Source: Rallus limicola (lineage: Eukaryota; Chordata; Aves; Gruiformes; Rallidae). From it: a DNA stretch of 64,000 bases. Below the pieces are notes generated by a model. The model made no database searches, was not told the DNA's origin, and was given only the letters and a program-made list of their open reading frames with translations. Where the stretch lies: NCBI GenBank assembly GCA_022605955.1, contig JAKCOZ010000059.1:806001-870000 (forward strand), read 5' to 3'. How positions within the stretch are numbered: the first letter of the stretch is position 1; each line of letters starts with the position of its first letter. Shown one piece after another: positions 51,101-62,592 of this stretch. The position numbers and the translations under genes are program-made.

Positions 51101-51214
51101 AAAAATGCCAGATGAATCTTTTTTTGCCATAGAAACCCGGGAATTCACTTAAAATTTATGCAAATGATATAAAATGTTTTACCATTTTAACCCTGTGGTC
51201 ATACTGTTGGTAGT
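45173..51214. other. Unique AT-rich non-coding sequence
   Basis: No gene or repeat family is recognised. Features of note are a poly(A) tract at about 47264-47280 and the G-rich motif at 50474, listed separately. Confidence 0.55.
50474..50496 (+). other. Canonical G-quadruplex motif
   Basis: The G runs are GGG-AA-GGG-C-GGGG-AAA-GGGGGGG, with four runs of three or more G and loops of 2, 1 and 3 bases, which satisfies the usual G4 rule. It is immediately followed by a pyrimidine tract (CTTCTTCCTTCTTCCCCCAC, 50497-50516), an unusual strand-asymmetric block in otherwise AT-rich sequence. Confidence 0.8.
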
Positions 51215-51829
51215 GTGGTTTATGGCATGCCATTTAGAAGGTGTAAGAGAAACAGAAAGAGGTTTCTACATTCTTACAGCTACAGATGCCTTGCGATGTT
51301 CCTTCTTCAGCCTGGACTTGTCCTTGGCCCGCAATCCCTTCAGAGGTATACCTGCTGTGGCACAGACGTAATCATAGCCACAGGTGCTTTGAGATACATC
51401 TGTGCTTGTATAGATCTTTCCATCACCACAGACACTTCTGGATGTCCTGCTCCCACATGGAATCATCCACAGGTCACAGTCCCTTTGACCCGAGTTCACA
51501 GTGGAGTTCCATCCTGTGAAGCACAGCAGCACACAGGCAGCAGCAATGCTCTGGCCACCTTCTCGCCAAGGCGCACCTCCATCACTGTTACCAAAATATT
51601 CCCAGGTACAGCAGAGGAAGATGCTCAGCAAGCATCAAAAGCAAAAAAAGCCACTAAAAAGCAGTAGACTCTACTATACAGTAAGGCAAGTGAGCCCCGT
51701 GGCAAGCACAGGAACCTGATGATTAATAGCTAAACAGCAATAGCAGCTATGAATTAAATCCAGCGCATTCAATTCAAACCTGTCATTACCTCAAACCCTT
51801 CATGCCCCATGTTAGGTGCCAAAAAGTAC
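51215..51829 (-). mobile_element. Leader and 5' internal region of an ERVL-like element, truncated
   Basis: Directly downstream of the LTR (reading the - strand) and after a short spacer comes TGGCACCTAACATGGGG (51805-51821). It sits where the primer-binding site should be and resembles the TGGCGCCCAACGTGGGGC type seen in avian endogenous retroviruses. It is followed by GAAGGGTTTGAGGTAATGAC and about 500 bp of further sequence. A 121-codon - strand frame (51266-51631) is open but shows no gag or pol motif I recognise, and overlapping frames exist on the + strand. No protease, polymerase or second LTR follows, so the element is broken within its 5' part. The 51215 boundary is approximate. Confidence 0.7.
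51805..51821 (-). promoter_or_regulatory. Retroviral primer-binding site (decayed)
   Basis: The - strand TGGCACCTAACATGGGG begins with the TGG complementary to a tRNA CCA end and lies eight bases past the LTR edge. CA and TA dinucleotides where related elements have CG suggest CpG decay. The primer tRNA is not assigned. Confidence 0.6.
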
Positions 51830-51984
51830 TGTCGTGCTTTTACCCCATCTGGCAGCTAAGCACCACAGAGCTACTTGCTCACTTCCTCCCTGGTAGGATG
51901 GAGGAGAGAATTGGAAGCATAAAAGTGAGAAAGCTTGTGGGTTGACATAAAGACAGTTTAATAAGTAAAGCAAAAGCTGTGCAT

Positions 51985-52008
51985 GCAAGCAAAGCAAAGC
52001 AAAGCAAG
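51985..52008. repeat. (GCAAA)n simple-repeat slot within the LTR
   Basis: GCAAGCAAAGCAAAGCAAAG shows four to five five-base units, in the same LTR position that holds GAT and CTG/ATT repeats in the other copies. Confidence 0.85.
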
Positions 52009-52144
52009 GAATTAATTCCCCACTGCCCATGGGCAGGCAGGTGTTCAACCATCCCCAGGAAAGCAGGATTCCATCACACTTTCACAGTGACTTGGGAAGA
52101 CAAACACCAGCACTCTGAATGTCCCTCCCTTCCCTTCTACTTTG

Positions 52145-52175
52145 CCCCGCTTTATATGCTGAGCATGACATCATA
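52145..52175 (-). promoter_or_regulatory. LTR core promoter: CRE-like site and TATA box
   Basis: On the - strand, TGATGTCATGCTCAGCATATAAAGC carries a CRE-like octamer one transition away from TGACGTCA, then a TATAAA box (52151-52156) within about 10 bases. This arrangement is the basis for calling the LTR sense strand. The two other copies have lost the TATA. Confidence 0.65.
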
Positions 52176-52431
52176 CGGTATGGAACATCCCTTGGGTTAG
52201 TTGAGGTCAGCTGTCCCAGCTGTGTCCCCTCCCAACTCCTTGTGTACCCCAGCCCACTCATTGGAGGAGGAGGTGTGAGGAGAAGAAAAGGCCTTGGCTC
52301 TGTGTGAACCCTGCTCAGCAGTGACAAAAACACCTCCATGTTATCAACACAACACTGTTTTCAGCACATACCCAAAACAGAGCCTCGTATTAGCTACTGT
52401 GAAGAAAACTAAAACCCAGCCAAAACCAGCA

Positions 52432-55400
52432 GAAGGTTGAATGGATTGGTAAACAAATGTTAAGCTGCTTATGCATTCAGGTACAGCTGCAGAAATTAAG
52501 CAAAAACTGTAGTTATCATACAAACAGTAGTGAACAACAGCAATGCTCCACACTGATTTGACTGTAATATGATCTTTTAAGGAAAAATAAGCAGTGGATT
52601 CTTTGGGGTGGGAGGAAGTGTTGGAAATGTGCTCTTAAAAGGAATTACTTTTGTAGAAGAAAATATTTTTCTAACCTGCATTCTGAATTCACTAATTAGG
52701 TTAAAGCCCTGGAGATTTCTGTGCAACTAACATCACTAAGTCATGTAGTCCAGAATTTTCACCATTTGATATGACAATCTTGCTATAAATTCTCCTCTTT
52801 TTTCCTAACCAATAATGTTAAAACTGCATCTTTTCCTAATCTCCCTTTTTCTTAAAGGGACATTCAAGTACAGTAACGAACCCATTTCATAGTTCATTGT
52901 GGAAATAAGTAAAATATGAAGTTGCTAATTACTCTCCATTTTTTTCTTGGATGTTGGTCTTCTATCCATCTAAAGCCAGACAATAAATCTCACAGGATTT
53001 CATTTTTCCAGGTTACTAGCATCTTTCACCTTTGGTCAGACTGGAAATATCAAAAGAACGGGCTTTTATTTGGTATTTTGATTGTCTGATTCCTATTTCT
53101 GATACTTTATTCAGGAAGCTGAAAATGGGAAGGGAGGAATTAACATTAGCTTTTTTTCTTTCTTGAGGAAAGAAAATAGTTTATTTTGGGTAAAGGCTGT
53201 TATGTTTTAGGAGCTTTTACTTTCTAAATATAAACGGATCTTCAGAATTAAAGAATATTTCTGCTTTTCACAGTAATTATGAATACTTTATTTCTTTTCT
53301 GGTTCCAGATGGAAAATATACTTTTTTTATTTTCTTAGAGTCAAGGTAACTGTTTTGAAAGATGAGGTAGGAACATTTTGATTACTTGGAAAAGGTTGCT
53401 AGTTCTGTTTTGTCACATTTTGTCTCGTAGACAGGACATGCACCTGAATTCGTCTTCATCTGTGCCTCAGGATAAGAACAGCACTTATGTCCTTCTAGCT
53501 CTTTAGAAACTTGTGTAAGAATCTTGGACTTTTTAGCAAAACCCAGAAGGTGTATACATCCTTATGGATGTTTTAATGATATTAAAAAAAAAAAGTATAG
53601 AAGTAATATAACACGAACCTAGCCCAAAGCTATGAAAATAAAACAAGAGACATTGTCAGGAAAAAAAATAAAATTAAATGGTAAAGTTCCATGAGCTCCT
53701 TCTGCAGAAATTTTACTAAAATGAAAGGGTTTTTTGTGAGAAGTATAAGCCAAATTTTCAAATAGAAAATCAAGTAAAAGAAAATCAGCAAGGAAGACAA
53801 ATTATATTCTAAAATAATAATTTTACTGTTAGAAGGACTGTAAGTGAAAATAATAATTCTCCTTACTTCGTTATTCTACTATAATTTTGCTGTTATTAGA
53901 AGTAGCACTTAAGATCATAAGAAGAACTAAAGGTCATTAAAAGACATAGAAGAAAAATAATTTCTCTCTGTTTTAAAAGAAGATATATAAATTCATTATA
54001 ATTTCCCTCTATTTTCTGTCAAACTCAGAAATTAGAAAAAAAACTCTGACAGATTTCTTTAAAAAATCCTATATATGGGGTTAATAGTGTAACCAGGTTT
54101 TGAGATGGTGTTCTGGGATTAATAAAGTTAAAAATACAGGTGCATGAACACTCACATGCAAACTTTATCATCCTAGATCAGCTTTAGAAATATATGGGAT
54201 GTTATTCTCTTAGTCTGTCAGCCTGAAGAAGGTAAGTATATTTAACATAAAATTTACTAAACTTTAATAAAACTTGCTAAAGTCATAGTATGTGAAGTAG
54301 AATTAGCATTCAGATAAAGACTTCTCTAATTCTCTTGCTCTTGTAACTGAAAGGTCATGCCTGGACCAAGGATGTGTTCTCAGAATAACTAGGAACACCA
54401 TCATGCATCACCAGAATAACAAGTGTAAGTTACTCTTTTCTTAAAGATTCAAGGACGAGGTATTGCCATGCATCAAAATAGCTGTTCTGCCAATAAACAG
54501 GAGAGAGACCTCGACATGTTCCGGTGAGCCAAATTACATGCTTGCCCATAATTAGACAGTGAGAGGGCGCCTAGTTTTGTAACCAGACAGTAAGGACAGT
54601 CAGGTCAGGTGGAATCAACTAGAATTTCTCATTCTTTTCCTATCTTTCATATCTCAGTTCAAATGACAAGACTCTTACCCTCGAATTTCCTGTCTGATTC
54701 CCTGCTTAGCTCACATAGTCTTGGTGCCTTAAAAGCTATTTACAGAGGGAACTATTCGATAGTTTAGCTGCTCTCCAGGTGCCGGATACCTGTGATTCAT
54801 GTCAAATGAGTGCGTAGTTTAAGCGAAATTGTCTAAAATGACTATTTTTGCTTTTCTTTCTCCCCCACCACATAGGTGATTCTAATCCCAGCCTTCAAAA
54901 GGAGTTTATGGTATCCACTATCTAGAAAAAGAGCTTCTATCAGGTTAGAAGGTGTACCACACATACACATAGAGTGTAATTAAAGTCTGTCCAATCAGGT
55001 TTTTCTGCTCACTGGTCTCTGAACATGACAGAAATATGTCTATTTTGTAACTAGTTACTGCCTTGTAAATCTTGTACACTGTAAATAGTTTCTTCTAAAA
55101 AGCTATTCTAGTGTCATTTCTTTTTCTTTCTGGCCTGGCCTTCTGTAAAAGAGCATAAAAGGGGGTTTGCTGTGGTAAGTGGAAGAGAAAACATAGCAGG
55201 AAAGTAAAAGTGTTTGCACAGGCAAATTGCAGGAATCAAAAAAAGCATGAATCCACATATATATTTTTTACCATTTTGACACACAAGAGGTAGGGGGTAT
55301 GCTATCTTGACTTAAAAGGGAGCTTTTGACAATAAGACCCTTGGTATAAGTAAAATAGCACCCTCTAAGATAATAAAAATTACAAACAGCAACCCAGAGA

Positions 55401-57976
55401 AAGCAAAAAGTTCATTTTCTTTCAGTGGAAAAAAACCTCAAGTCATTGTGTGGAGCCTTGCTGTTTCACGAATCATCAAACCAAATAACCTTGACCACTA
55501 TTAAGTGATATAATTTAATTATACAATTTTCGAGTAAAATGTTGCTTGTAGGAAAGCATGCCACTATGTTGAGCATAACATTATTATTTCTCTTTGTATA
55601 TATGTATACACCTGTGACTTAGTGTAAGCACCCATATCACAGCTGTACCGTAGTTTTTATTTACAGAACTTTACTTTCAAGTGCTGCTCTAATAATCTGA
55701 TGGAAGTCCTTTGGAGATAATAGCAAGAGACAAAACATTACAGAGGACTTAAAAGTGTGGAAATAGGAAATTATAACAAAGTGAGGATTGGTCAGGGATT
55801 TTTACTTTAAAAGTAACTGGATACTTTTGAATATTAAAGCTTTAAGATACAGGCATGGCTTCTTTGAGCTGTTTACATAACTTGTTGCCTTCTACATTTC
55901 TTGAATCAAAGCTTTGAAAAATTCAGAAACTACGTTTTTACATCTGAATCCTAATATCTAACAAGGAAATCTTTGTCTTTATCAGCTATCAGTTTATAGA
56001 ACATTGTATTTCCTTGCAACCTGCACACCACCTTATCACACAGAATAATATTTTACTCCCATTCATGATCTGTTTTCTATTGATTTGCAGTCTGACACTT
56101 TGTGAAGTTATTAGGGGAAAATGATTCCTCTTTGTCTCTTCTTTTTGATGAAAAGAACTGTACACATGGGCCAAAGCAATGCCCACTGTTCCTTTCTTAA
56201 AGCTTCCACAGACACTTAGCTTTCAGGAGTCTAAAGTAAAATCATAGCATTAAAGAAAATGCTTCTATAATGATTTTTCCCAATTAGCATATAGGGATAT
56301 TGATTTAATTACATTTTTTCAATGTCAGATTTAAAGTATCTGGAATGGCAATATATAGAGAGACAGGTAAAGAACAGTCCGGTGTGATTTGTCAGGCAGC
56401 AAGGGGAATTTGTTCACCAGCCTTAACAAAAAAAGTATTTTTGGATGACATGAACTTTCGTGGATTTGGTTTTAGGACTGGAACAATCTACACTGGAATA
56501 AGATATGCTGTCTATCTTGTTGGAGGCGCATTTATTTGTGAAACTTTTTTTTTGTTTAAATTTCGTATTTCTGATAAACTTTTAAATAATTTTTGTTTAT
56601 AAATTTTATTAACATTTATATAAAGGTAGGTAAGTATATTACAATTATAGCAGAAGTAGAGAATGCTGGAAAGTATCGAAGATATCATGATATAAAATAT
56701 GATGGTAGGTATTGTAAAATATCAAAATGTTCATGGTAATAACATCTTCCTCTTTATATAAACACACATAATTTTAGTGTGATATTTTATACTTTATTTT
56801 ATAAATGTGAAAATGCAGTTAAATATTGGCATATTTATATTTAATATAAGTAATAAAACACAAAAGTTATAAAATTACGCGTATGTTTAAATGATAGGTG
56901 ACACTTTAAAGTATTATTAAATACTTTAGTCCTCAATAATCCAGTAATTTCAGTAGACAGAAGTTTGTAACATGCTCATTATTACTAGGAAAAACTGTAG
57001 TAGGGACGTATTTCTGATGTATTTGAAAAACTAATCATGTCTTTATGTAATACTTTTCTTCCTTAATGGGGAAAGATGGAAAGAAAAGTAAATTTTAGTA
57101 ATTTTGTGAGGCACTCATTGACACCTTTTGTCTAGTTACCAATGTCTTTCCATTCCATCAGTGCCACTTTCTCAGTCTTTTGGCTTTGGTTTTCCTGCAA
57201 AGCTTCATGCTTCTCTATATTTGATTCTGTGTTTGCTTCAGATTCTTCACTGTTGTTGCTCCAATAAAATTGACTATAAAATTTTCAGTACCAGGTTTTT
57301 GTAAGGCTTCTGAATTGCCTACAGCAATATCACTCAAGGCTGTTGTCTTGCTTGATTTTTATTAGCTAAGCAGAGTTTGACCAGGTCAGCATTTGTGTAG
57401 AAGTCCTCCAGGTAAGAAAGAGATGCTGTGAAGCACAAACTGGAGGATTCATCTACATGCACCCTTTTCTGTATCCTTCAACGCTTCATTAACACTGAGG
57501 TTTGGTTGTGTTGGTGGGGTTATACATCCAAGAGTATGATCTATTAGTTGATGTAAGTGACACATCCTTTATCAGTTAAGGTTTTAAATTGACAGCTAGC
57601 AGTCTGCAAAACGCATCTAGTTTCTCTGTATTCAACTGTAAAATAAGCAGCCTCTTAAACACTTTTTTAACTCTTTTCTGTCTCCTCTGTTCATATTCCT
57701 CAAACAAGATGATGTTTGTTCCTTTGTAAGTATGAGGACCAACCGCATTTGAGGCCCCTAGAAGTTAACTGCAATCTGGACTGTAAGGATACACAGATGT
57801 ATGATTTTTAAGGTAAACCAGACCCTTATTTCCCAGTGCCGAATTAAAAAGTCATTCTATTTAAAAGTATTCTTTGGCTTGAAATTTTGCCAAGTCCAGA
57901 CTTGAGACTTGCTCATGAATGCTCATAATAAATTCCATAGGGATAACTGACACTTGAATTCTTCTGGAAGTTATGG
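52432..57976. other. Unique AT-rich non-coding sequence
   Basis: No recognised gene or repeat. A-rich tracts occur near 53584-53596. Open frames are short (up to 85 codons at 56345-56602) and unrecognised. Confidence 0.55.
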
Positions 57977-58207
57977 ATGCTTGTACAAAAAATTAATTTT
58001 ACCCCACTAACTGAAGCACAGAGGAAGTATCATGAAGTCTCTGTAATACTTGAAAGGAGGAGGTATCATGAAGCAACTGTAATACTCGAAAAAAGTTCCA
58101 TCTCTGAGATTTTTCATGAGAATAAGAGAAGAGAAAAAGAACAAAAAACCCCAAAACAACAGAACAATTTTGTGAGTTCAGAGATGGCTGCAAATATGGG
58201 TAAGTGA
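57977..58207 (+). other. 76-codon ORF with a 12-residue tandem repeat, status unknown
   Basis: The frame contains RKYHEVSVILER followed directly by RRYHEATVILEK, produced by a 36-bp tandem duplication (58021-58056 and 58057-58092) that keeps the reading frame; six of 36 bases differ. The C-terminal part is rich in K, E and Q. The frame ends across ATGGGTAAGTGA, so a consensus splice donor (G|GTAAGT) occurs at 58199-58205, and an ATG in good context (GAGATGG) lies 15 bases before it. The putative acceptor side (CAG at 58017-58020) lacks a strong pyrimidine tract. I do not recognise a protein. Chance duplication in non-coding DNA remains the default explanation. Confidence 0.2.
58021..58092. 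repeat. 36-bp tandem duplication, two copies
   Basis: The unit begins GAGGARGTATCATGAAG and ends ACTYGAAA. The two copies are adjacent with no gap and differ at six positions, so the duplication is not very recent. The unit length is a multiple of three and the frame stays open on both strands. Confidence 0.85.
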
Positions 58208-59450
58208 ATTTCACCAGAGGTGGCAATGTTTCAGATGTTCATATGGCTGAAGTGCTGCTGCATGGTTACACTGGCTGTTACTCTGCAGTTCTGTGGTGCA
58301 TCCATAACTTGATTTAAATGGCAAGTTAGCTTTTTATCAGATGGGCCTTTTCTCCTTGGCAGATGAAAAAACTGGAAGCTGAAATTTTTTGCCCCTTGTT
58401 ATTTAAAAGTACATTTCCCTCTTTTTGATGTGAAAAAAAATTATGATCCTTAAGTGCAGCAAGTGTTAAAAAAAAAAAAATCACTTTCATAGCCCCAAAA
58501 TCTTTAACACCTAACAATGAAAAGTAAATTTGGATATATGGGGTTTTTTTTTTAATTTCTGTGTTAATTTTTCTCCCCTTCATTTCTTATCCATCATGCA
58601 TCCCTTGGATTTCATAACGGTTTCTCACATTTTTTTCTGTTTCCATCCCTCCAATTTATCTATTCTGAAGTCTGAGCTTGGGCTGAGTTTGGGTGTTCAT
58701 CTCCCATATTAAAGAAAGCAACTGCACAGTCCCAATTTCAAACATCATACTAGAGCAACGATGATAGATTAATATCGAAGTGTGGTATGCTGAATGTGGT
58801 TACTTTTCAATTGATTCTTGAGTTAAAAAGAAATGCAGCTACTGTCTTATTTCCAGAAATGTATACATAAGAAAAACAGTGCCTGTAAGAATGTTAACAC
58901 GAAGAGTGAGTTAGAATGGCAAATGATTACTTGCGTGCACAGCCTTACAAGTTATGATAACTCTCATCTCATATGCAAAGGAAATCCATATATCTCAGAT
59001 AAATATTTTTTCCCTCGAATTATTATTTGGGGGAATTCAGAACTTCAATTCTTTTGCAGAAACATTGACAACTGAGTCATAAATGCATTTGAGTAATTTC
59101 TTTCCATTTCTACATATTGCATAAATCAAGACTAGCACCTTGCAAGTTTTCTGGAGTTAATCTTTTCCAAATTACCGATTTACAATGTTGCAAATAGTTT
59201 GCATGTTTAATGAACATTTTCAGAAAGCTTATTGAAAACAAATTATACATTGAAATAAGACATCCGATGCTAGATTCACAAAGTAACATTCTGGTATTAT
59301 TTTATTGTCTCATAATGTTTTATGTATAAATATTATAATTTCCCAAATAGGGTATAAGTTTTATTTTGTAGTGCTAGACCTACATACATGTTATTTTCAT
59401 TCACAGATTTAAAAAATATTTAATATTTGATTTAATGCAACAATGTAATA
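58208..59450. other. Non-coding sequence
   Basis: It contains poly(A) at about 58467-58480 and poly(T) at about 58544-58553. Nothing else is recognised. Confidence 0.5.
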
Positions 59451-59496
59451 CAACACCTTTGATTCAGCTCAAAGGTGTTGACAAGGAGTTGTCAAC
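59451..59496. repeat. Two overlapping perfect hairpins
   Basis: Stem 1: CAACACCTTTGA (59451-59462) and TCAAAGGTGTTG (59469-59480), 12 bp perfect, with a TTCAGC loop. Stem 2: GTTGACAA (59477-59484) and TTGTCAAC (59489-59496), 8 bp perfect, with a GGAG loop. They share GTTG (59477-59480), so only one can form fully at a time. This resembles an alternative-pairing structure, or the ends of a decayed hairpin-type element. No family is recognised. Confidence 0.75.
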
Positions 59497-59537
59497 ATGG
59501 TAATTCTAAAATTGGAATTTTAAGTAGCTTAAATAGT

Positions 59538-59604
59538 ACATATTTATATATACTATATATATTGATATATTTATGTATACTATATATATTTATAGTGTAT
59601 ATAC
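59538..59604. repeat. AT-rich imperfect minisatellite
   Basis: Two units of about 30 bp share the core TATATTTATRTATACTATATATATT and are built almost wholly of A and T with TATAC/GTATA steps. It can form cruciforms and lies about 40 bp from the double hairpin. Confidence 0.7.
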
Positions 59605-62592
59605 AAATAGTAATGAGATTTAAATTTGTGTTTCCAAAGATTTTTAAAATCAATATATATTACACCAGTAGGAAAACTTTTGGAAATCTTCATTTCTGTC
59701 CCTTTTTCTGATGATTAATATGGAGGCTTAATTGCAGTTATCGCACAGAGGACTTCTCTGCAGATCCTCAGCATTCAGATATAATCCATGTTATTTTACA
59801 GTGTGTCAGAGAGATGTCAGGACTGGTACTAGTGACCAGGTGACACATTATTTCCTCAGCCTATGGTACCACAAGTTCATGGATGCACACAGCCAGCAAA
59901 GGCAGAGCATGCTGCTGTATGCATCTGGCCACTCTCAGACAGTATTGTCACTGGGCTAGGTTAAAGGATAAAATCATGTCCCTTTGCAAAAACAGAGCGT
60001 GTTAGAAAATGAGAAAACAATGTGTATTACAGCACGCTTAATAGTTATACATAACATTATCTTCAAGAATGGCACAGGTAGCTCCCTCTTCTTTTGTTAA
60101 AATAAACCAAAACCTCTCTTTCTCTTAGTTTTGTTTCCAGTGCCTTTCATATCTCTAATTGCTGGTTCCTCCTGTTCCCTCCTCTATACCATCTTTCCTC
60201 CTGTTATGGAAAAGAGGATCATAAGCAAATTAAATCTATGCTCTTTTTTCTGTTTCCTTCTAATCTGGAATGCATTAGCCTCATTTTTCTAGTTTCTTGT
60301 GACTGACAGTGTACTTTTGGACTACACTGGTGTGCATTACTGGTTTTTCCTTTCTTCCATGTGCTCATATTAAGTATTCAAACAGCTTTCCTGTTTGCAC
60401 ACTGCTAAAACACTTGATAAAAGACCCTTGGACTTTTGAAAACTCTTGGTAAAATGCTATGAATAATATTATGAAAATTAATAAATGCAGAGTTCTTAGT
60501 AGATGCAAAACTGTGCCTCCAGTGCATCATACAATGACTTCATATGATATCCTGAGTGCTGACATTTGGGGAATAGCTACTTACACGGAGTTCAAGTTTC
60601 CCTTTTGTTTATTTAGCTCTGAGATACTGGTGGTTATACAGAATCTTATCTGGGAGTGGGGTCACAATAACACACATTTTTAAAATCTCCAATAGTTACA
60701 CGTAACTGCCAGTAAAAGTGGTGCCAAGGCAGTACAGCATACTGTCTATTCTGCCCAAGAAGAGATTGAAATTAGAGATAGATGATTGATTACAACATTG
60801 ATAATGGATAAGGAGCTGACCTCAGCTGCAAATAGGGGCAGAGCAGATGGTAGAGATACATGTTATGCCCTCTTATGTCAGGTAAACACAATAGCTGTCT
60901 CTCTCCCTTCAAACACCACTTATTTAGCAATAGCCTTGACCATTTTCAACAATGGCTCAATCTGTCCAAGAAAAGAATTCACTCTGCTCTGTGCAACTAG
61001 CATATTCCCACCTACTGATGAACGCTTGGCTTCAGTGCAGCCTTTAGCATCATGCCACTTTCTAAGATATGTAGCGATTCCTTTCTTTACAGTTCAGTTT
61101 CGTTTTTTCCCACTTTACTGTTGTGCTGTGCTTTTGTGCACGTGTGTGACTGTGCGTGTTGGTTTCCCTGTACCAAGACCTTCCCTGCTGAAGTTTAAAA
61201 AAGCTTTTTTTGGCGATCTGCGTTAACCTTCATCAGTTTATCGTTCCCTGGAAGTCCACATATACAGAGATGATACAGTGCACTTCTGAGATCAAATTTC
61301 AGTGTTCTGTAAAGAATCCAAGCTTTCTCAAAATGCAGTAATGGTAAGCACATTAGTGAAAGGCAACATGCTTATGTTTGGGGCCCGTTTCTTTACTCTG
61401 CATGTCAAAATACAGCACAGAGATTTTTGGGAATATCTGTCTCCATTCTTACCTCTGTTTTGTCTGGGCATTTACTACTGATATTTACCTATTTTTCTAT
61501 TTTCTCACCTTGCAATTGCTGCTGTGAGAATCTCTGGCATCTGGGATAACTTTATGACAGCTTTTAGGAATCCCCTGAAAATATATGCTTCCTCTGTCAT
61601 CTTAAGTATTGTCCTTTCTTTTTGCTTTCGCCTACTTTTTTGCTACTGCTATTGTATTGTTTAGCTTGAAGCCTTCTGAGGTACATAGTGTACATAGTTT
61701 GTACACTATGCAGAGTGGTTCTATGGTGCTTTATTAGGGAACCATAGGTCCTCACATGTAATTGTTATAAAAGAAATCACCTCTTAGCTAGATGTGGTAT
61801 TTGGGTAGTAATTATTTCAGTATTTAATAGACAAATAGTAAAATTAATGCTTGAGATTCTTTGACTTGTCCTTTTTTTAATGTTACAGCCCTCTGGCTGC
61901 TTTGTATGGTTTTCCTTTTCTTTCTTGTAAGACATATACAGGACTGTTGCCACCTGAGACAAAAATTACTTGATGTTGAACAATATGTAGCACCATTTAA
62001 ATGTAGTTATTCAATGAATGAAGCACATTAAATGTAAGTTGAGGAAATTGTTTGGAGTCAACCATTTCATAGGAATAAAAGAGAGTAAACACCGCTGCAT
62101 AAAATAATACAGTATTTAGATAAATGCAAGATAGCAACAGTTAAATATTTTGGATCAATAGCTGAGCTTTTTCTGTGATATCCATAATTCATATCTGATG
62201 AGAAAGATTTACACATTAAAATTTTGGATAAGCTACATCAAAGAAATGAGTTGGCTAACATAGAAAGAAATTCAAAGGGAAAAACATGGATTGATTTGGT
62301 ATCTAGCAATCTGGATGTATGGACTGTCTAGGATATTGGACCTCAAGGCTCTTGAAGTGAAAACCTGAACTTGTGTCATAAACATGATATCCGGGAAAGG
62401 TGACAGCTGATGAAATGAAATAGAACAGGTTAGAGAGGGTGTTTTTGATCCACTAATTTGCTTAGAAGTTTAAAAGGTCTGTAGTAAAGTTGTATGTGTT
62501 TAAACGAGCTTTAGTAACTATAATCACTGGATATGGAAAATATGCTAGAGGGAATTTCGGTTCCGATGCTGAATGAAGATGTTATCAACATA
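59605..62592. other. Unique non-coding sequence
   Basis: It contains the longest open frame outside the repeats (60786-61226, + strand, 146 codons). The product has mixed hydrophobic segments and no domain I recognise. Given the rough chance expectation for this window, it is not called as a gene. Confidence 0.5.
61684..61710. repeat. Perfect 11-bp hairpin
   Basis: CATAGTGTACA (61684-61694) and TGTACACTATG (61700-61710) are exact reverse complements around a TAGTT loop. No recognised element surrounds it. Confidence 0.75.

Larger units (their letters stand above)
51830..52431 (-). mobile_element. 5' LTR of an ERVL-like element, - orientation
   Basis: About 602 bp, from TGTCGTGCTTTTACC at 51830 (+ strand view) to CCAAAACCAGCA at 52431. 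It shares all family blocks with the copy at 23.57 kb. Read on the - strand, it keeps a good TATA box (CATATAAAGC; TATAAA at 52151-52156), a CRE-like TGATGTCA just upstream, and an ATTAAA polyadenylation hexamer at 51957-51962. It is longer than the other two copies, partly because of its simple-repeat slot. Flanks do not form a target duplication, as expected for one end of a broken element. Confidence 0.87.

Noticed and set aside
51215..51667. 150-codon + strand ORF, the longest in the window
   Set aside because: It lies antisense within the leader of the ERVL-like element, overlaps a 121-codon frame on the other strand, and shows no recognisable domain. It is a shadow of repeat sequence, which is richer in G and C and so has fewer stops.
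58184..58207. MAANM at the end of the 58.0 kb ORF, recalling the N-terminus of MTA-family proteins
   Set aside because: Only five residues agree and the next residues do not fit that family, so the resemblance is coincidental.
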